From the NCBI RefSeq assembly GCF_001190745.1, contig NZ_CP012196.1, positions 1,860,001 to 1,924,000 of the forward strand: 64,000 bases of DNA, read 5' to 3'. The translations under genes were made by a program, and so were the position numbers. The stretch comes from Campylobacter gracilis (GTDB lineage Bacteria > Campylobacterota > Campylobacteria > Campylobacterales > Campylobacteraceae). This document shows, piece after piece, positions 54,132 through 63,186 of the stretch. The notes below the pieces were generated by a model. The model saw nothing but the letters and a program-made list of their open reading frames with translations, did no database searches and was not told the DNA's origin. Position 1 is the first letter of the stretch, and each line of letters starts with the position of its first letter.

Positions 54132-54137
54132 ATTATA
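54132..54137 (-). promoter_or_regulatory. -10 box for the gatC-to-glyA transcript
   Basis: TATAAT on the minus strand with an extended TG (TGATATAATG), 27 bases before the gatC ATG. All six genes downstream overlap or are spaced by at most 10 bases. Confidence 0.6.
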
Positions 54138-54182
54138 TCATAAAAATTCTTTATCTTAGGCGGTATTTAAAATTTTTTATGC

Positions 54183-54188
54183 TACAAT
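54183..54188 (+). promoter_or_regulatory. -10 box for the YfgM-like/BamB-like/coaX operon
   Basis: TACAAT in TATGCTACAATTACG, 32 bases before the TTG start. Confidence 0.5.
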
Positions 54189-54220
54189 TACGCCGATTTT
54201 CTCAAATAAAGGACTGAATT

Positions 54221-54772
54221 TTGGCTTTAAAAGACGACATCGAAGGCGTGAAAAAAGAGATTGGCACAGAAGAGCAGTTTCTAGAAAGCGTCATAAAAAG
54301 TGAAATTTTCGTAAAAAAATACAAAAAGCCGCTGATATTTTTGGCTGCGGTTTTGATCGTAGCATTTATCGGATATTACGCAAATGAATTTCTAAGTGAT
54401 CGCCGCATAGCAAGTGCTAATGCGATCTATGACGAGCTGCTTAACAATCGCGACGACACTAAGCTAGCCGAGCTTAAGCAAAAAGATATAAATCTATACG
54501 CTCTTTATATTTTGCAAAACGGCTCTGCAGACGAGCGAGCGGCGTTAGAAAATACCCAAGGCATCGATGTTATGCTAAAAGAGATAATAAATCTACAAAA
54601 CGGCAAGCAAGGCGGAGTGCTACTCACCGATTATGATTCTTTGCTTAAGGGCTACGACCTGCTAAAAGAAGGCAAAATCGAGCAAGCTCACGCAGAACTA
54701 GATAAAATTCCACTCAACTCGCCAGTTCGTCAAATCGCACTTGCTTTGAAACACTATGGAGGCAATAAATAA
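54221..54772 (+). CDS. YfgM-like membrane protein
   Basis: A 183-residue protein with a cytoplasmic start, one helix (PLIFLAAVLIVAFIGYYANEF) near residue 45, and a helical periplasmic part (ANAIYDELLNNRDDTKLAELKQ...) that looks TPR-like. This is the YfgM topology. The TTG start follows AAAGGA by seven bases. It touches the BamB-like lipoprotein gene by one base, mirroring the E. coli yfgM-bamB order. Homology is by eye and modest. C. jejuni has a protein in the same place. Confidence 0.6.
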   Translation: MALKDDIEGVKKEIGTEEQFLESVIKSEIFVKKYKKPLIFLAAVLIVAFIGYYANEFLSDRRIASANAIYDELLNNRDDTKLAELKQKDINLYALYILQNGSADERAALENTQGIDVMLKEIINLQNGKQGGVLLTDYDSLLKGYDLLKEGKIEQAHAELDKIPLNSPVRQIALALKHYGGNK

Positions 54773-55785
54773 TGAAAAAAACGCTGATATTTACGCTTTT
54801 ACTATCGTTTTTATTTTTAGGCTGCTCGACGAAGCGCCAGTATTTCGAACCTAGCGACGAAAACATCACAGGTGATATGAAATTTAACGGCTCGCTGCCA
54901 TCGGAAATCGTAGCGGTTAGTAAAGATGGTGCTACGCTAAAAGACGGCGAAGTCATCTCTAAAAACGGCTTGGTAAAAAATTTCAAAGTCCTAAAAAGTG
55001 AGAAATTTTTAGGCGAATATGATGGAAATTTCGTCGTAACTGACATCAATGGCACGCTTAAAGTAGTTAGTGGCACAGGCGCCGTAAAATTTGAAAAAGC
55101 CCTCGGCAGACAAGCGCTCAGTGCAAATATACACGGCGATGATTTGGCTTTAGTCATGAGCGATGATTCGATCATGCTTATCAAGCTAAGCTCGGGCGCA
55201 GTGGTACTCGATCATAAAGTAGGCGATGCATTCGCAATTGATTCGCGCGTAGCGTCACCGCTATTTATCAACCAACTTATCGCTTATCCTGCGCTAGACG
55301 GACTAGTCAGCATCGCAGAAAACGTAGGTGGGCGCTCGGCACGCGATTTCGTCGTAAGCAACCAGCCATTTTTTAACAACATTATCGCCTTAGAAAATAA
55401 GGGCGATAACCTTTATGCTGTGACCGCCACTAGGCTAATGCTGGTAAGTCCTGCGGGCAATAAAAACCATAACGTAGACATCAAAGACGTGATTTTTAGC
55501 GGCGATAGAATTTATCTTTTCTTAAAAGACGGCAGAGTCGAGCTACTCGATTGCGGGCTAAATTTGATCAAATCGCGCAAATTCACCTTCGCGCAGTTTA
55601 GCGGCGCGCTGCTTAGCGGCGGCTATCTGTATATCATCGAGCGCAACGGCTACGTCATCCGCACCGATGAAAATTTAGAAGGCCAGGCGATCTACGAGCT
55701 AAATGACGAAGTCGAGGACAAGTCCTTTATCGCGGGTACGTCCTTTTACTACGACGATAAAATTTTAAATTTTGATGCTAGATAA
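54772..55785 (+). CDS. BamB-like beta-propeller lipoprotein
   Basis: A 337-residue outer-membrane lipoprotein with a signal and lipobox (FLFLGCS, Cys18). The body has repeated beta patterns of about 40 residues with PQQ-type features (GTGAVKFEKAL, SSGAVVLDHKVGD), like the BamB propeller that aids beta-barrel assembly. It overlaps the next gene by 11 bases. The same lipoprotein position precedes coaX in C. jejuni. Confidence 0.65.
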   Translation: MKKTLIFTLLLSFLFLGCSTKRQYFEPSDENITGDMKFNGSLPSEIVAVSKDGATLKDGEVISKNGLVKNFKVLKSEKFLGEYDGNFVVTDINGTLKVVSGTGAVKFEKALGRQALSANIHGDDLALVMSDDSIMLIKLSSGAVVLDHKVGDAFAIDSRVASPLFINQLIAYPALDGLVSIAENVGGRSARDFVVSNQPFFNNIIALENKGDNLYAVTATRLMLVSPAGNKNHNVDIKDVIFSGDRIYLFLKDGRVELLDCGLNLIKSRKFTFAQFSGALLSGGYLYIIERNGYVIRTDENLEGQAIYELNDEVEDKSFIAGTSFYYDDKILNFDAR

Positions 55786-56107
55786 AATTTCAAAACTCTG
55801 CGTTCGTGAAGGGCTTCTGCTTCAAAAATTTCAAACGCTAGATATCGCTAGCTTCACGCGCTCGCGCTCATACGGCGCGTATTTCGGCGTGGATCTGAAA
55901 AGTTACAACGTTCTTTTATTTATGCGCGACGCAAAATCCCGCTTTGTGATGCGCGACGCGGAATTTCTACTCTCGCTAGCAAACGACATTAGCGCAAGTC
56001 TCGGCAAGGTCGTCAAGAAGCGCGTGCTGTTTTACAACTCGCAAATGTGCTCCAAAAGCGCGAAATTTTTAAAAGAAAACGGATTTAGCCTCTATGCTTT
56101 TGTGTGA
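55775..56107 (+). CDS. Conserved hypothetical protein between the lipoprotein and coaX
   Basis: A 110-residue soluble protein (MLDKISKLCVREGLLLQKFQ...) with no signal or domain that I recognise. The FTRSRSYGAYFGVDL and FYNSQMCSKSAKFL parts are distinctive. Translation starts at ATG 55775 inside the lipoprotein gene and ends inside coaX, so it is translationally coupled to both. A gene of similar size sits in the same place in C. jejuni. Confidence 0.7.
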   Translation: MLDKISKLCVREGLLLQKFQTLDIASFTRSRSYGAYFGVDLKSYNVLLFMRDAKSRFVMRDAEFLLSLANDISASLGKVVKKRVLFYNSQMCSKSAKFLKENGFSLYAFV

Positions 56108-56714
56108 CATAGGAAATTCCAGAGTTAAATTTTATAAAGGCGGCGTAACGCAAAGTATGCCCGTAGCGGAGTTTATGCGGTACGAGCCGAAGGAGCGAAT
56201 TTTTTTCATTAGCGTCAATGATAGCGTGAAAAAAAAGCTGAAAAACCCTCTGTTTGTCGATCTGGCGTCGCACTTTGAGCTAAAAACCGCCTACCGCGGG
56301 CTCGGGATCGACCGCATAGCGGCGTGCTCCGCAGTAGCGACGGGCATCGTCGTCGATGCGGGCAGCGCGATCACCGTGGATTTGATGTTTAGAGGCTCGC
56401 ATTTAGGCGGATTTATAATGCCCGGCATTAGTACGCTTTTAAAGTCATTTGCGAGCATCGCGCCGGTGCTGGATGTGACGCTTTCAACCAATATCGATCT
56501 GGATCCGCTGCCGCAAAAGACCGTAAGTGCCGTAAACTACGGGATTTTAAAGCCGATAGTGCTTACGATCGAAAACATCGCGGGCAATAATAAAATTTAC
56601 TTCACGGGCGGCGACGGAGCCTATCTAATGCGGTATTTTCGCAACTCAATCTACGAAAAGGATCTGATCTTTAAATCGATGGTAAGCTTGATCGCAAAAA
56701 AGGGGCTCGCATGA
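56094..56714 (+). CDS. coaX: Type III pantothenate kinase
   Basis: First step of coenzyme A synthesis. At 206 residues it is shorter than most CoaX enzymes (250-260). The ATP-binding start LLCDIGNSRVKFY, the YRGLGIDRIAA substrate site and the VDAGSAITVD motif are present. Overlaps hisG by four bases. Confidence 0.93.
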   Translation: MLLCDIGNSRVKFYKGGVTQSMPVAEFMRYEPKERIFFISVNDSVKKKLKNPLFVDLASHFELKTAYRGLGIDRIAACSAVATGIVVDAGSAITVDLMFRGSHLGGFIMPGISTLLKSFASIAPVLDVTLSTNIDLDPLPQKTVSAVNYGILKPIVLTIENIAGNNKIYFTGGDGAYLMRYFRNSIYEKDLIFKSMVSLIAKKGLA

Positions 56715-57322
56715 TAACCATAGCGCTACCGAAAGGCCGCATAGCCGACGATACGCTTAAAATTTTTAAAACCATTTTCGGGCTTGATTTTGCTTTCGAG
56801 GATCGCAAACTCATAATGCAAGAGGGCGATTTTAAATTTCTCTACGTCCGCAACCAAGATATCCCTACTTACGTTATGGGCGGTGCGGCGGATATCGGCG
56901 TAGTGGGGCTTGACGTGCTTGAGGAGCATCGCCCCGACGTGCTTACGCTGCTTGATCTTAAAATCGGAAAATGCCGCGTCTGCGTGGGCGTGCATGCGGG
57001 CACCAGGCTAAACTACGGCGCTCCGAGCCTAAAAATCGCTACGAAAATGCCCAACATCACTCGCGAATACTTCGCCTCCAAGGCCGTCGCCGTAAATATC
57101 ATCAAACTCTATGGCTCGATCGAGCTAGCCCCGCTCATAGGGCTTGCCGACGCTATCGTCGATGTCGTGGAAACCGGCGCTACGATGAAGCAAAACGGGC
57201 TGCAGCCCGCAGAAACCATAATGCAAAGCTCCGCGCACCTCATCGCCAGCAAAAACAGCTTCGTGTTAAAACGCGATGAAATTTTAAATTTAAGAGATAA
57301 ACTAGCCCACACGATCGCTTAA
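56711..57322 (+). CDS. hisG: ATP phosphoribosyltransferase, short form
   Basis: Commits ATP and PRPP to histidine synthesis. The 203-residue short form lacks the regulatory C-terminal domain and needs HisZ, which is not in the window. ITIALPKGRIADD start, VVDVVETGATMKQNGL PRPP loop. Last gene of the operon. Confidence 0.94.
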   Translation: MITIALPKGRIADDTLKIFKTIFGLDFAFEDRKLIMQEGDFKFLYVRNQDIPTYVMGGAADIGVVGLDVLEEHRPDVLTLLDLKIGKCRVCVGVHAGTRLNYGAPSLKIATKMPNITREYFASKAVAVNIIKLYGSIELAPLIGLADAIVDVVETGATMKQNGLQPAETIMQSSAHLIASKNSFVLKRDEILNLRDKLAHTIA

Positions 57323-58720
57323 CGCTTGCTTAGCCAGCCACGCAGTGCTTGCGGCCGGCGCGGCGTATTTTGCGTAAATGATCATCGCCGCCTTGGCGCG
57401 CTGTCGTTTAAAAAACCTCTGCTGCATATAGAATTTTACGACAGCAACCGTACCGCTTAAATTTAGAAATCCCGCGAATTTGATTTATCAAGAAGCGGAA
57501 TCACTGTCAAGCCGTGCAGCGTAAAATTTTAAATTTCTATCGCTACAAATTTTAAAATTTAGCCTAAATTTGCAGCTCGCGAAATTCTAAACCTCCACGG
57601 CGCAGAATTTCAGAATTCTAAAATTCTGCTTCATAATTTCACGCCGTAAAATTTAAAATTTTCGCAACTATAAATTTGAGCTCAAATTCCCGCGGCTTGG
57701 AAACGGCAGAATTTCGGAATTTCAACTCGCGAAATTTCGCCGCTCAAAATCGTGCAAAATTTAATCGGCGCTACTTTTTAAGCATAGAAAGTAGCCTGCG
57801 CCAAAACAAGATGCTAGCCGCCCACATCGCAGCTAAGTAAAGCTCCGCAAATCCTGCGCATAAGCCAATCCCTGCCATGGCGACATTTGAAAAACTGCTT
57901 CATAAGGCTTACAAAGCCCGCACAGGCGGCATTATCGCCTATGTTTTCGGGCAGGACAAACGCGCTTAGCGCGATCAATATATATAGCGCGAAAAATTCC
58001 AAATATAATCGTTTAATAATTTTGATAAATTTTGGATTTAGGATGAGCTGTAAGCAGGTTTCAGGCTCGAGCCCAGTCCGCGCTAGCTTGATTTTTTCGG
58101 ACACCGTTGCTCGCCAGCTTTGTTTCGGATTTTTTCTGCGCGTCTTGGGTCTGTTTTTGCGTGCTTTACTAAATTTGCTCGGCGAAATTTTACTGCGATA
58201 AAATTTTACGTAGTAAAGCTATGCCTAAAATTTCAAATCCGCTAAAGTTTAAAATTTTAAAGCTGCGCGGGGATTCGCCAAAGTAAGGCTTCGTTCGCAA
58301 AAATTTAGCTCGAAATTTAAACGATCATGCCGTTTGTCGTGCCGCAGGTAGGCTAGCGCGGCAATATAATTCAACTCTGCTGAGGCACGGCGAGCTGTTA
58401 TTGCGGTAACTCAAACGGCGCGCTACAAGCCTTGCCGACGCAATAAAGCAGAAGCAGTCTATGTGCCTGTAAATTTGTGGCAGATAAAATTCCACCGCGA
58501 TGAACGCAATAAATTTAGATATCACGGACTATCTGCGTAATTACAATTCTTATGCGTCGCACAGTAAATTTTGCACGCGACAAATTTTGGAACAAACAGC
58601 TTGCCTCTTATCGCAACCGCGTCAAAGTCTAGGCTTTCTGCGCGCTCAAATACCGCTTGCGTGCGGCGCAATAAGCAAAAATAAAAATTTTACCGACCTA
58701 GCGCGGCGAGAGAGCCGCAC
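57323..58720. other. 1.4-kb gene-poor region between hisG and dnaE
   Basis: No gene is convincing here. Features seen: dense AAATTT words, a 9-bp hairpin GCAGAATTT / AAATTCTGC (57602-57610, 57621-57629), and GCTACTTT / AAAGTAGC (57770-57777, 57788-57795). A minus-strand frame (57814-58104) has one hydrophobic stretch but starts with GTG without a ribosome binding site, and two plus-strand frames overlap it or lie alone. May be decayed sequence. Confidence 0.45.
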
Positions 58721-61700
58721 CTACGCCGCGATGATTTCGCGCACCTTTTCGGTGAAATTATCGCTCACAATGTATTCGGTCGGATAAACGAGCACTTCGC
58801 TGCCGTTGCGGATCCGCAGAATCAGCCGCTTGGTGTTTTTCAGCGCCGTGTCGCAAAAGGCGAGGTGGTAAATTTTATAAATTTTCTCGCGGCTAAGTTC
58901 GCCTAAGCTTAGCTCAAACTCGAAATCCTGCGCGTTTTTGCGCTGTGCCTCGCGCTCTTTGCGCGCCTTAAGAGCGGGATCCTCCGCAGCAACACTGCCC
59001 CTTCGCTCCGTGAAATTCCCGCTGCCGTAGCCGCCGCCTCGTTCACCACCGAAGTTTCTGCCGGAGCCGAAATTGCTGCCGCTAAAGCCCTCACGCTCCC
59101 TACCGCCGAAGCCTCGCATCTTACTAGGCACGTAGCCGTCGATATTTTGCGCGGCATCTAGAGTTAAAATTTCATCCAGATAAATTTGAAATTTCCCGCC
59201 GTAAGGGGATGTATTTTTGCTAAGCCGTGCCCAAAACGCCATCGGGCGCTCCAGCTCCGCATCCGTTAGCGCAGTGACCGCATCACAAATATCGCCGAAC
59301 GCACTCATCTCGAAGCTGCCCGCAAGATCGAGCACCGTGAGATTTGCCATCTGCTTGCCCGATTTGGTCGTGCGGGTGTGGACGTTTTCGATCTTGCCGA
59401 CGCATAAAATTTTAACGCTCGCGTCCTCGTCGCCCGCCAGTTCGTCAAATTCGTTCGATTTGGTATGCGCGATCGCGCCAAGCTGCGCGGCGTAGGCTTT
59501 GAGTGGATTCTCGCTCAAAAATACTCCCGCGTGCGGACGGAAGCTCGCATCTCGAGCGTTTTGCAAGCTCATCATCGAAAGAAACGACAGCTGATACGCC
59601 GCGCCGCCGACCGCACTTTTTGAAATTTTAATCATAAAAGCGTACGGGCGCTCCCTCTCCTGCGGGCTTAAGTTTTCGATCGCCTTTAGCGCGTTATCGA
59701 ACACCGCAAGCTCGAAGCTGCCGTGCAGATCAAGCACATTTAAAATCCCCATTTTTTTGCCCGTTTTCGTCATGCGCGTGGATAGATCCTCGATCCGCCC
59801 CACGCTAAGCACCTCGGCGCTATCGCCCTCGATCTCGCTAAACGCCGAGGATAGCGTGTAGTCGATGCCCTCTATCTCCTCTTTATAATCATCTAGCGGA
59901 TGTCCCGAAAGATACACGCCCACGGTCTGCTGCTCAAATTTTAAAATTTCGCCCTGCGGAAATTCCTTATCGGTATCGACGAAACTTACGCTCATGCCGC
60001 TCGTCATATCCTCATCCTCGCCAAAAAGCGAGCTAGCGGCGTCCTTTTTAATCTCGGTGATTTTTTTCATTACCTCAAGGATATTTTCCATGTTTTGAAT
60101 CATCGCCAAGCGACTCTTACCCAGGCAATCCATCGCGCCTGCATAGATCAGCGACTCGATGACCTTTTTATTGACGCGGAAATTGTCCACTCGCGAAGCA
60201 AAATCGTCGATGCTTTGAAATTTAGCCTCGCTTTGAAGCTCTAAGATATTCTCGATCGCGGCGGCGCCCACGCCCTTGATCGCGCCGAGGCCGTAGATGA
60301 TCGAGGTGCCCGATTTGGAATTTTCGTCGTCCACGACGCTAAAGCCTCTTAAGCTTTGATTGATCGACGGCGGCAAAAGCCCGATGCCTAGGCGGCTAGC
60401 CTCGTCGATATATTTTGAAATTTTATCGGTATTGCCCTCCTCCGAAGTAAGCAGCGCCGCCATAAACTCCGCCGGATAGTAGGTCTTAAGATAGGCCGTT
60501 TGAAAGGTGATCATCGAATACGCCGCGGCGTGGGATTTGTTAAAGCCATAGGAGGCAAATTTCATAATCAGATCAAATAGCTCATCTGCTTTTGCTACGT
60601 CAAAGCCCAGCTCTTTAGCGCCGCTTAGATACTGCTCGCGCATGTGGGCAAGCTTCTTTTCATCCTTTTTACCCATCGCGCGGCGCACCAGATCGGCATC
60701 GCCCAAACTAAAGCCGCCCACCTTCTGCACGATCTGCATAACCTGCTCTTGATAGACGATGATGCCATATGTTGGCTCTAAAATTTCTTTTAGCTCAGGG
60801 AAGATATAGCTAGCTTTTAGCTCGCCGTGTTTGATCCTGATAAAATCGGGGATTAGATCCATCGGTCCCGGGCGGTAGAGCGAGATCATCGCGATGATAT
60901 CCTCGAAGCGGTCCGGGCGCAGGTTCATCGCCAGATCCTGCATGCCCGCGCCCTCGATTTGGAAGATCCCCAGCGTGTTGCCGCTTTGAATCGTCTCGTA
61001 GGTCTTACGGTCGTTGAAATCGATCTCCTCCCAGACAATATCGCGACCGTAGCGGCGCTTGACAAGCTTAGCGGCATTATCGATCACATCGAGGTTTTTT
61101 AGACCCAGGAAGTCAAATTTTATCAGATCGACATCTTCAAGATAGTTTTTGGTGTATTGCGTGACCAGGCGCGCGTCCTCGCCCTTATCTTGCTTAAATA
61201 GCGGCGCTTTATTCCACAGCGGCTCGTTTGAAATCACAACGCCCGCGGCATGCATGCCCGCGTTGCGATTGAGCCCTTCAAGGCCCAGCGCAAACTCCCA
61301 AACCTGCTGCGCGATCGGATCTGCATCGATAAATTCCTTCAGCTTCGGCTCGGCATCGTAAGCCTGCGTAAGCGTGATGCCGAGCTTATCGGGGATCAGC
61401 TTTGCCATCTTATCGGCCTGCGAAAGCGGCATATCGCAGACGCGAGCCACGTCGCGGATGACGCCGCGCGCGAGCAGCTTACCGAAGGTCGCAACCTGCG
61501 CGACGTTAAATTTGCCGTACTGATCGATGACGTAGTCGATCACCTCGCCTCTGCGTGCCTGGCAAAAATCCACGTCGATGTCGGGCATCGAGATACGCGA
61601 CGGATTTAAAAATCGCTCGAAAAGCAGATTATACGGGATCGGATCGAGGTCGGTAATGCGAAGCGCATACGCGCAGATGCTGCCCGCCGCAGAACCGCGA

Positions 61701-62866
61701 CCGGGGCCAACCGGGATGTCGTGGTCCTTCGCCCAGTTGATGAAATCCTGCACGATGACCATATAGCCCGAAAAATGCATGTTTTTGATGATGGCAAGCT
61801 CCTTTTCCAGGCGCTCGCGATAAATTTCGTGCTTAGCAGGATCGATAAATTTAAGGCGCTCTTTAAGCCCCTCGCGACACAGATGATCGAATAAAAAATC
61901 ATCGTTTGCAAAGCTATATCGCTCATCAGGCTGGGGCAGCGAAAGCCCGAGCCTAGCGGCGTATTCGATCGTAAATTTAAAATTCGGCGGCGTGGGCGCA
62001 TAGTCTTTCTCGTCGAAGGCAAATTTCAGATTGCACTTTTGCACGATCTCGGCGGTATTTTCGATCACTTCGGGGATGTCCGCAAAAAGCCGCCTCATCT
62101 CCTCATCGCTTTTTACGTAAAATTCCGAAACGACGTGTTTTAGGCGGTCGCCATCGTTGATCGTCTTGCCCATCGAGATGCACTGATAGACGTCGTGAGC
62201 CTTGGCGCGGTCCTTGCGCGAGTAGTGAGCGTCGTTGGTAGCGATGATCTTGACGCCGATTTCGCGCGAAAGGCGGATGAGGTCTTTATCGACGTTTAAT
62301 TGCTCGCCGATGCCGTGGCGCATGATCTCAAGATAAAAATCCTCGCCGAAAATTTCCTTATACTCAAGCGCCGCTTTTTTCGCCGCTTCGTAGCCGCCCG
62401 CACCGCGCTTTAAATTTCGCTCGCTTCTATTTAGATGAAATTCCACCTCGCCCGCTAGGCATGCCGAGGAGCAGATGAGCCCCTCGCTGTGCTCTTTTAA
62501 AATTTTTTTGTTGATCCTCGGGTAGTAGTAGAAGCCGTCCAGAAATGCGCGCGAGCTAAGATACATCAGATTTTTATAGCCCGTCTCGTTTTTGGCAAGC
62601 AGTATCAAGTGATAGCGCTGGCGGTCGCTTTTATCGCCGATATCGTCGTGGTTGTGCAGGTAGGTCTCGATGCCGATGATCGGCTTGATGCCGTGCTTTT
62701 TCATCGTTTGATAAAAGTCTATCGCGCCGAACATATTGCCGTGATCGGTGATCGCGCACGCCTTGGTGCCGCGGCTCTGCAAAAGCTCGGCGAGCTCGCT
62801 TACTTTATTCGCGCCGTCTAGCAGCGAATACTCGGTGTGAAGGTGCAGGTGGGTGTAGTCGCTCAT
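58721..62866 (-). CDS. dnaE: DNA polymerase III alpha subunit with duplicated OB-fold unit
   Basis: Replicative polymerase, 1381 residues, about 170 more than usual in the group. Order: PHP domain with metal motif HLHTEYS, polymerase core with PDIDVDFCQ, finger and helix-hairpin-helix parts, then two copies of a 130-residue unit (982-1110, 1113-1241) each with G-V-x-L-S-x-x-P-L-x-x-Y, an OB-type strand set (VLDLHGSFELAVF; VLDLAGSFEMSAF) and ERP. A 40-residue Gly/Arg/Phe/Ser-rich linker (1251-1290) and a short C-terminal domain follow. Core motifs are intact. Confidence 0.96.
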   Translation of the reverse strand: MSDYTHLHLHTEYSLLDGANKVSELAELLQSRGTKACAITDHGNMFGAIDFYQTMKKHGIKPIIGIETYLHNHDDIGDKSDRQRYHLILLAKNETGYKNLMYLSSRAFLDGFYYYPRINKKILKEHSEGLICSSACLAGEVEFHLNRSERNLKRGAGGYEAAKKAALEYKEIFGEDFYLEIMRHGIGEQLNVDKDLIRLSREIGVKIIATNDAHYSRKDRAKAHDVYQCISMGKTINDGDRLKHVVSEFYVKSDEEMRRLFADIPEVIENTAEIVQKCNLKFAFDEKDYAPTPPNFKFTIEYAARLGLSLPQPDERYSFANDDFLFDHLCREGLKERLKFIDPAKHEIYRERLEKELAIIKNMHFSGYMVIVQDFINWAKDHDIPVGPGRGSAAGSICAYALRITDLDPIPYNLLFERFLNPSRISMPDIDVDFCQARRGEVIDYVIDQYGKFNVAQVATFGKLLARGVIRDVARVCDMPLSQADKMAKLIPDKLGITLTQAYDAEPKLKEFIDADPIAQQVWEFALGLEGLNRNAGMHAAGVVISNEPLWNKAPLFKQDKGEDARLVTQYTKNYLEDVDLIKFDFLGLKNLDVIDNAAKLVKRRYGRDIVWEEIDFNDRKTYETIQSGNTLGIFQIEGAGMQDLAMNLRPDRFEDIIAMISLYRPGPMDLIPDFIRIKHGELKASYIFPELKEILEPTYGIIVYQEQVMQIVQKVGGFSLGDADLVRRAMGKKDEKKLAHMREQYLSGAKELGFDVAKADELFDLIMKFASYGFNKSHAAAYSMITFQTAYLKTYYPAEFMAALLTSEEGNTDKISKYIDEASRLGIGLLPPSINQSLRGFSVVDDENSKSGTSIIYGLGAIKGVGAAAIENILELQSEAKFQSIDDFASRVDNFRVNKKVIESLIYAGAMDCLGKSRLAMIQNMENILEVMKKITEIKKDAASSLFGEDEDMTSGMSVSFVDTDKEFPQGEILKFEQQTVGVYLSGHPLDDYKEEIEGIDYTLSSAFSEIEGDSAEVLSVGRIEDLSTRMTKTGKKMGILNVLDLHGSFELAVFDNALKAIENLSPQERERPYAFMIKISKSAVGGAAYQLSFLSMMSLQNARDASFRPHAGVFLSENPLKAYAAQLGAIAHTKSNEFDELAGDEDASVKILCVGKIENVHTRTTKSGKQMANLTVLDLAGSFEMSAFGDICDAVTALTDAELERPMAFWARLSKNTSPYGGKFQIYLDEILTLDAAQNIDGYVPSKMRGFGGREREGFSGSNFGSGRNFGGERGGGYGSGNFTERRGSVAAEDPALKARKEREAQRKNAQDFEFELSLGELSREKIYKIYHLAFCDTALKNTKRLILRIRNGSEVLVYPTEYIVSDNFTEKVREIIAA
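58997..59116 (-). repeat. Gly/Arg/Phe-rich low-complexity segment in dnaE
   Basis: Encodes residues 1251-1290, mostly Gly, Arg, Ser, Phe and Glu (RGFGGREREGF, SGRNFGGERGGGYG), an RGG-like disordered linker between the second OB unit and the C-terminal domain. Confidence 0.85.
59144..59923 (-). repeat. Internal tandem duplication within dnaE (two 130-residue units)
   Basis: Unit 1 at 59537-59923 and unit 2 at 59144-59530 encode related segments offset by 131 residues. They match at GVYLSGHPLDDY / GVFLSENPLKAY, VGRIED / VGKIEN, TRMTKTGKKM / TRTTKSGKQM and DLHGSFELAVF / DLAGSFEMSAF, with substantial divergence elsewhere, so the duplication is old. Confidence 0.85.
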
Positions 62867-63186
62867 TTTGATCCTTTTTCGATTTGAAGATTATAGTAAA
62901 TTCGGGCTTTAGAAACGGTCAAATTTAATGGAATTTTAGCTTAAATTTCAGCGTGAAATTTTACGAGCAAATTTTGTTAAGTAATTTTACTTCGGAGGTT
63001 TTGCATTCTGGATCTTGTGGATTAAATTTTAGCAAAATTTTAAGCTTAAAATGCTGTGATGAAATTTTGCTATCGTAAAATTTCACCTGGATGAAATTTT
63101 GGTTCAATATAGTTCCGCAAAATTCCACGACTTAAGTCATCATAAAATTTTGCGGTTTAAAATTCTGCCTGCAAAGTCTTGCAGCT
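62867..63186. other. Intergenic region between dnaE and the racemase
   Basis: 320 bases, no gene. Carries the dnaE promoter and hairpins built on AAATTT words: GAAATTTT / AAAATTTC (63061-63084), and CCGCAAAATT / AATTTTGCGG (63115-63124, 63146-63155) with a GACTTAAGTC palindrome in its loop. The latter lies after the racemase gene and may aid termination. Confidence 0.5.
62890..62895 (-). promoter_or_regulatory. -10 box for dnaE
   Basis: TATAAT on the minus strand (TACTATAATC), 23 bases before the dnaE start, with AAAGGA in between. Confidence 0.6.

Noticed and set aside
58020-58090. tRNA-like T-arm (GGCTCGAGCC) upstream of dnaE
   Set aside because: No acceptor stem, D-arm or anticodon arm can be placed around it.
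57814-58104. Minus-strand frame of 96 codons with one hydrophobic stretch
   Set aside because: It starts with GTG without a ribosome binding site, overlaps an opposite frame of similar length, and shows no recognisable family.
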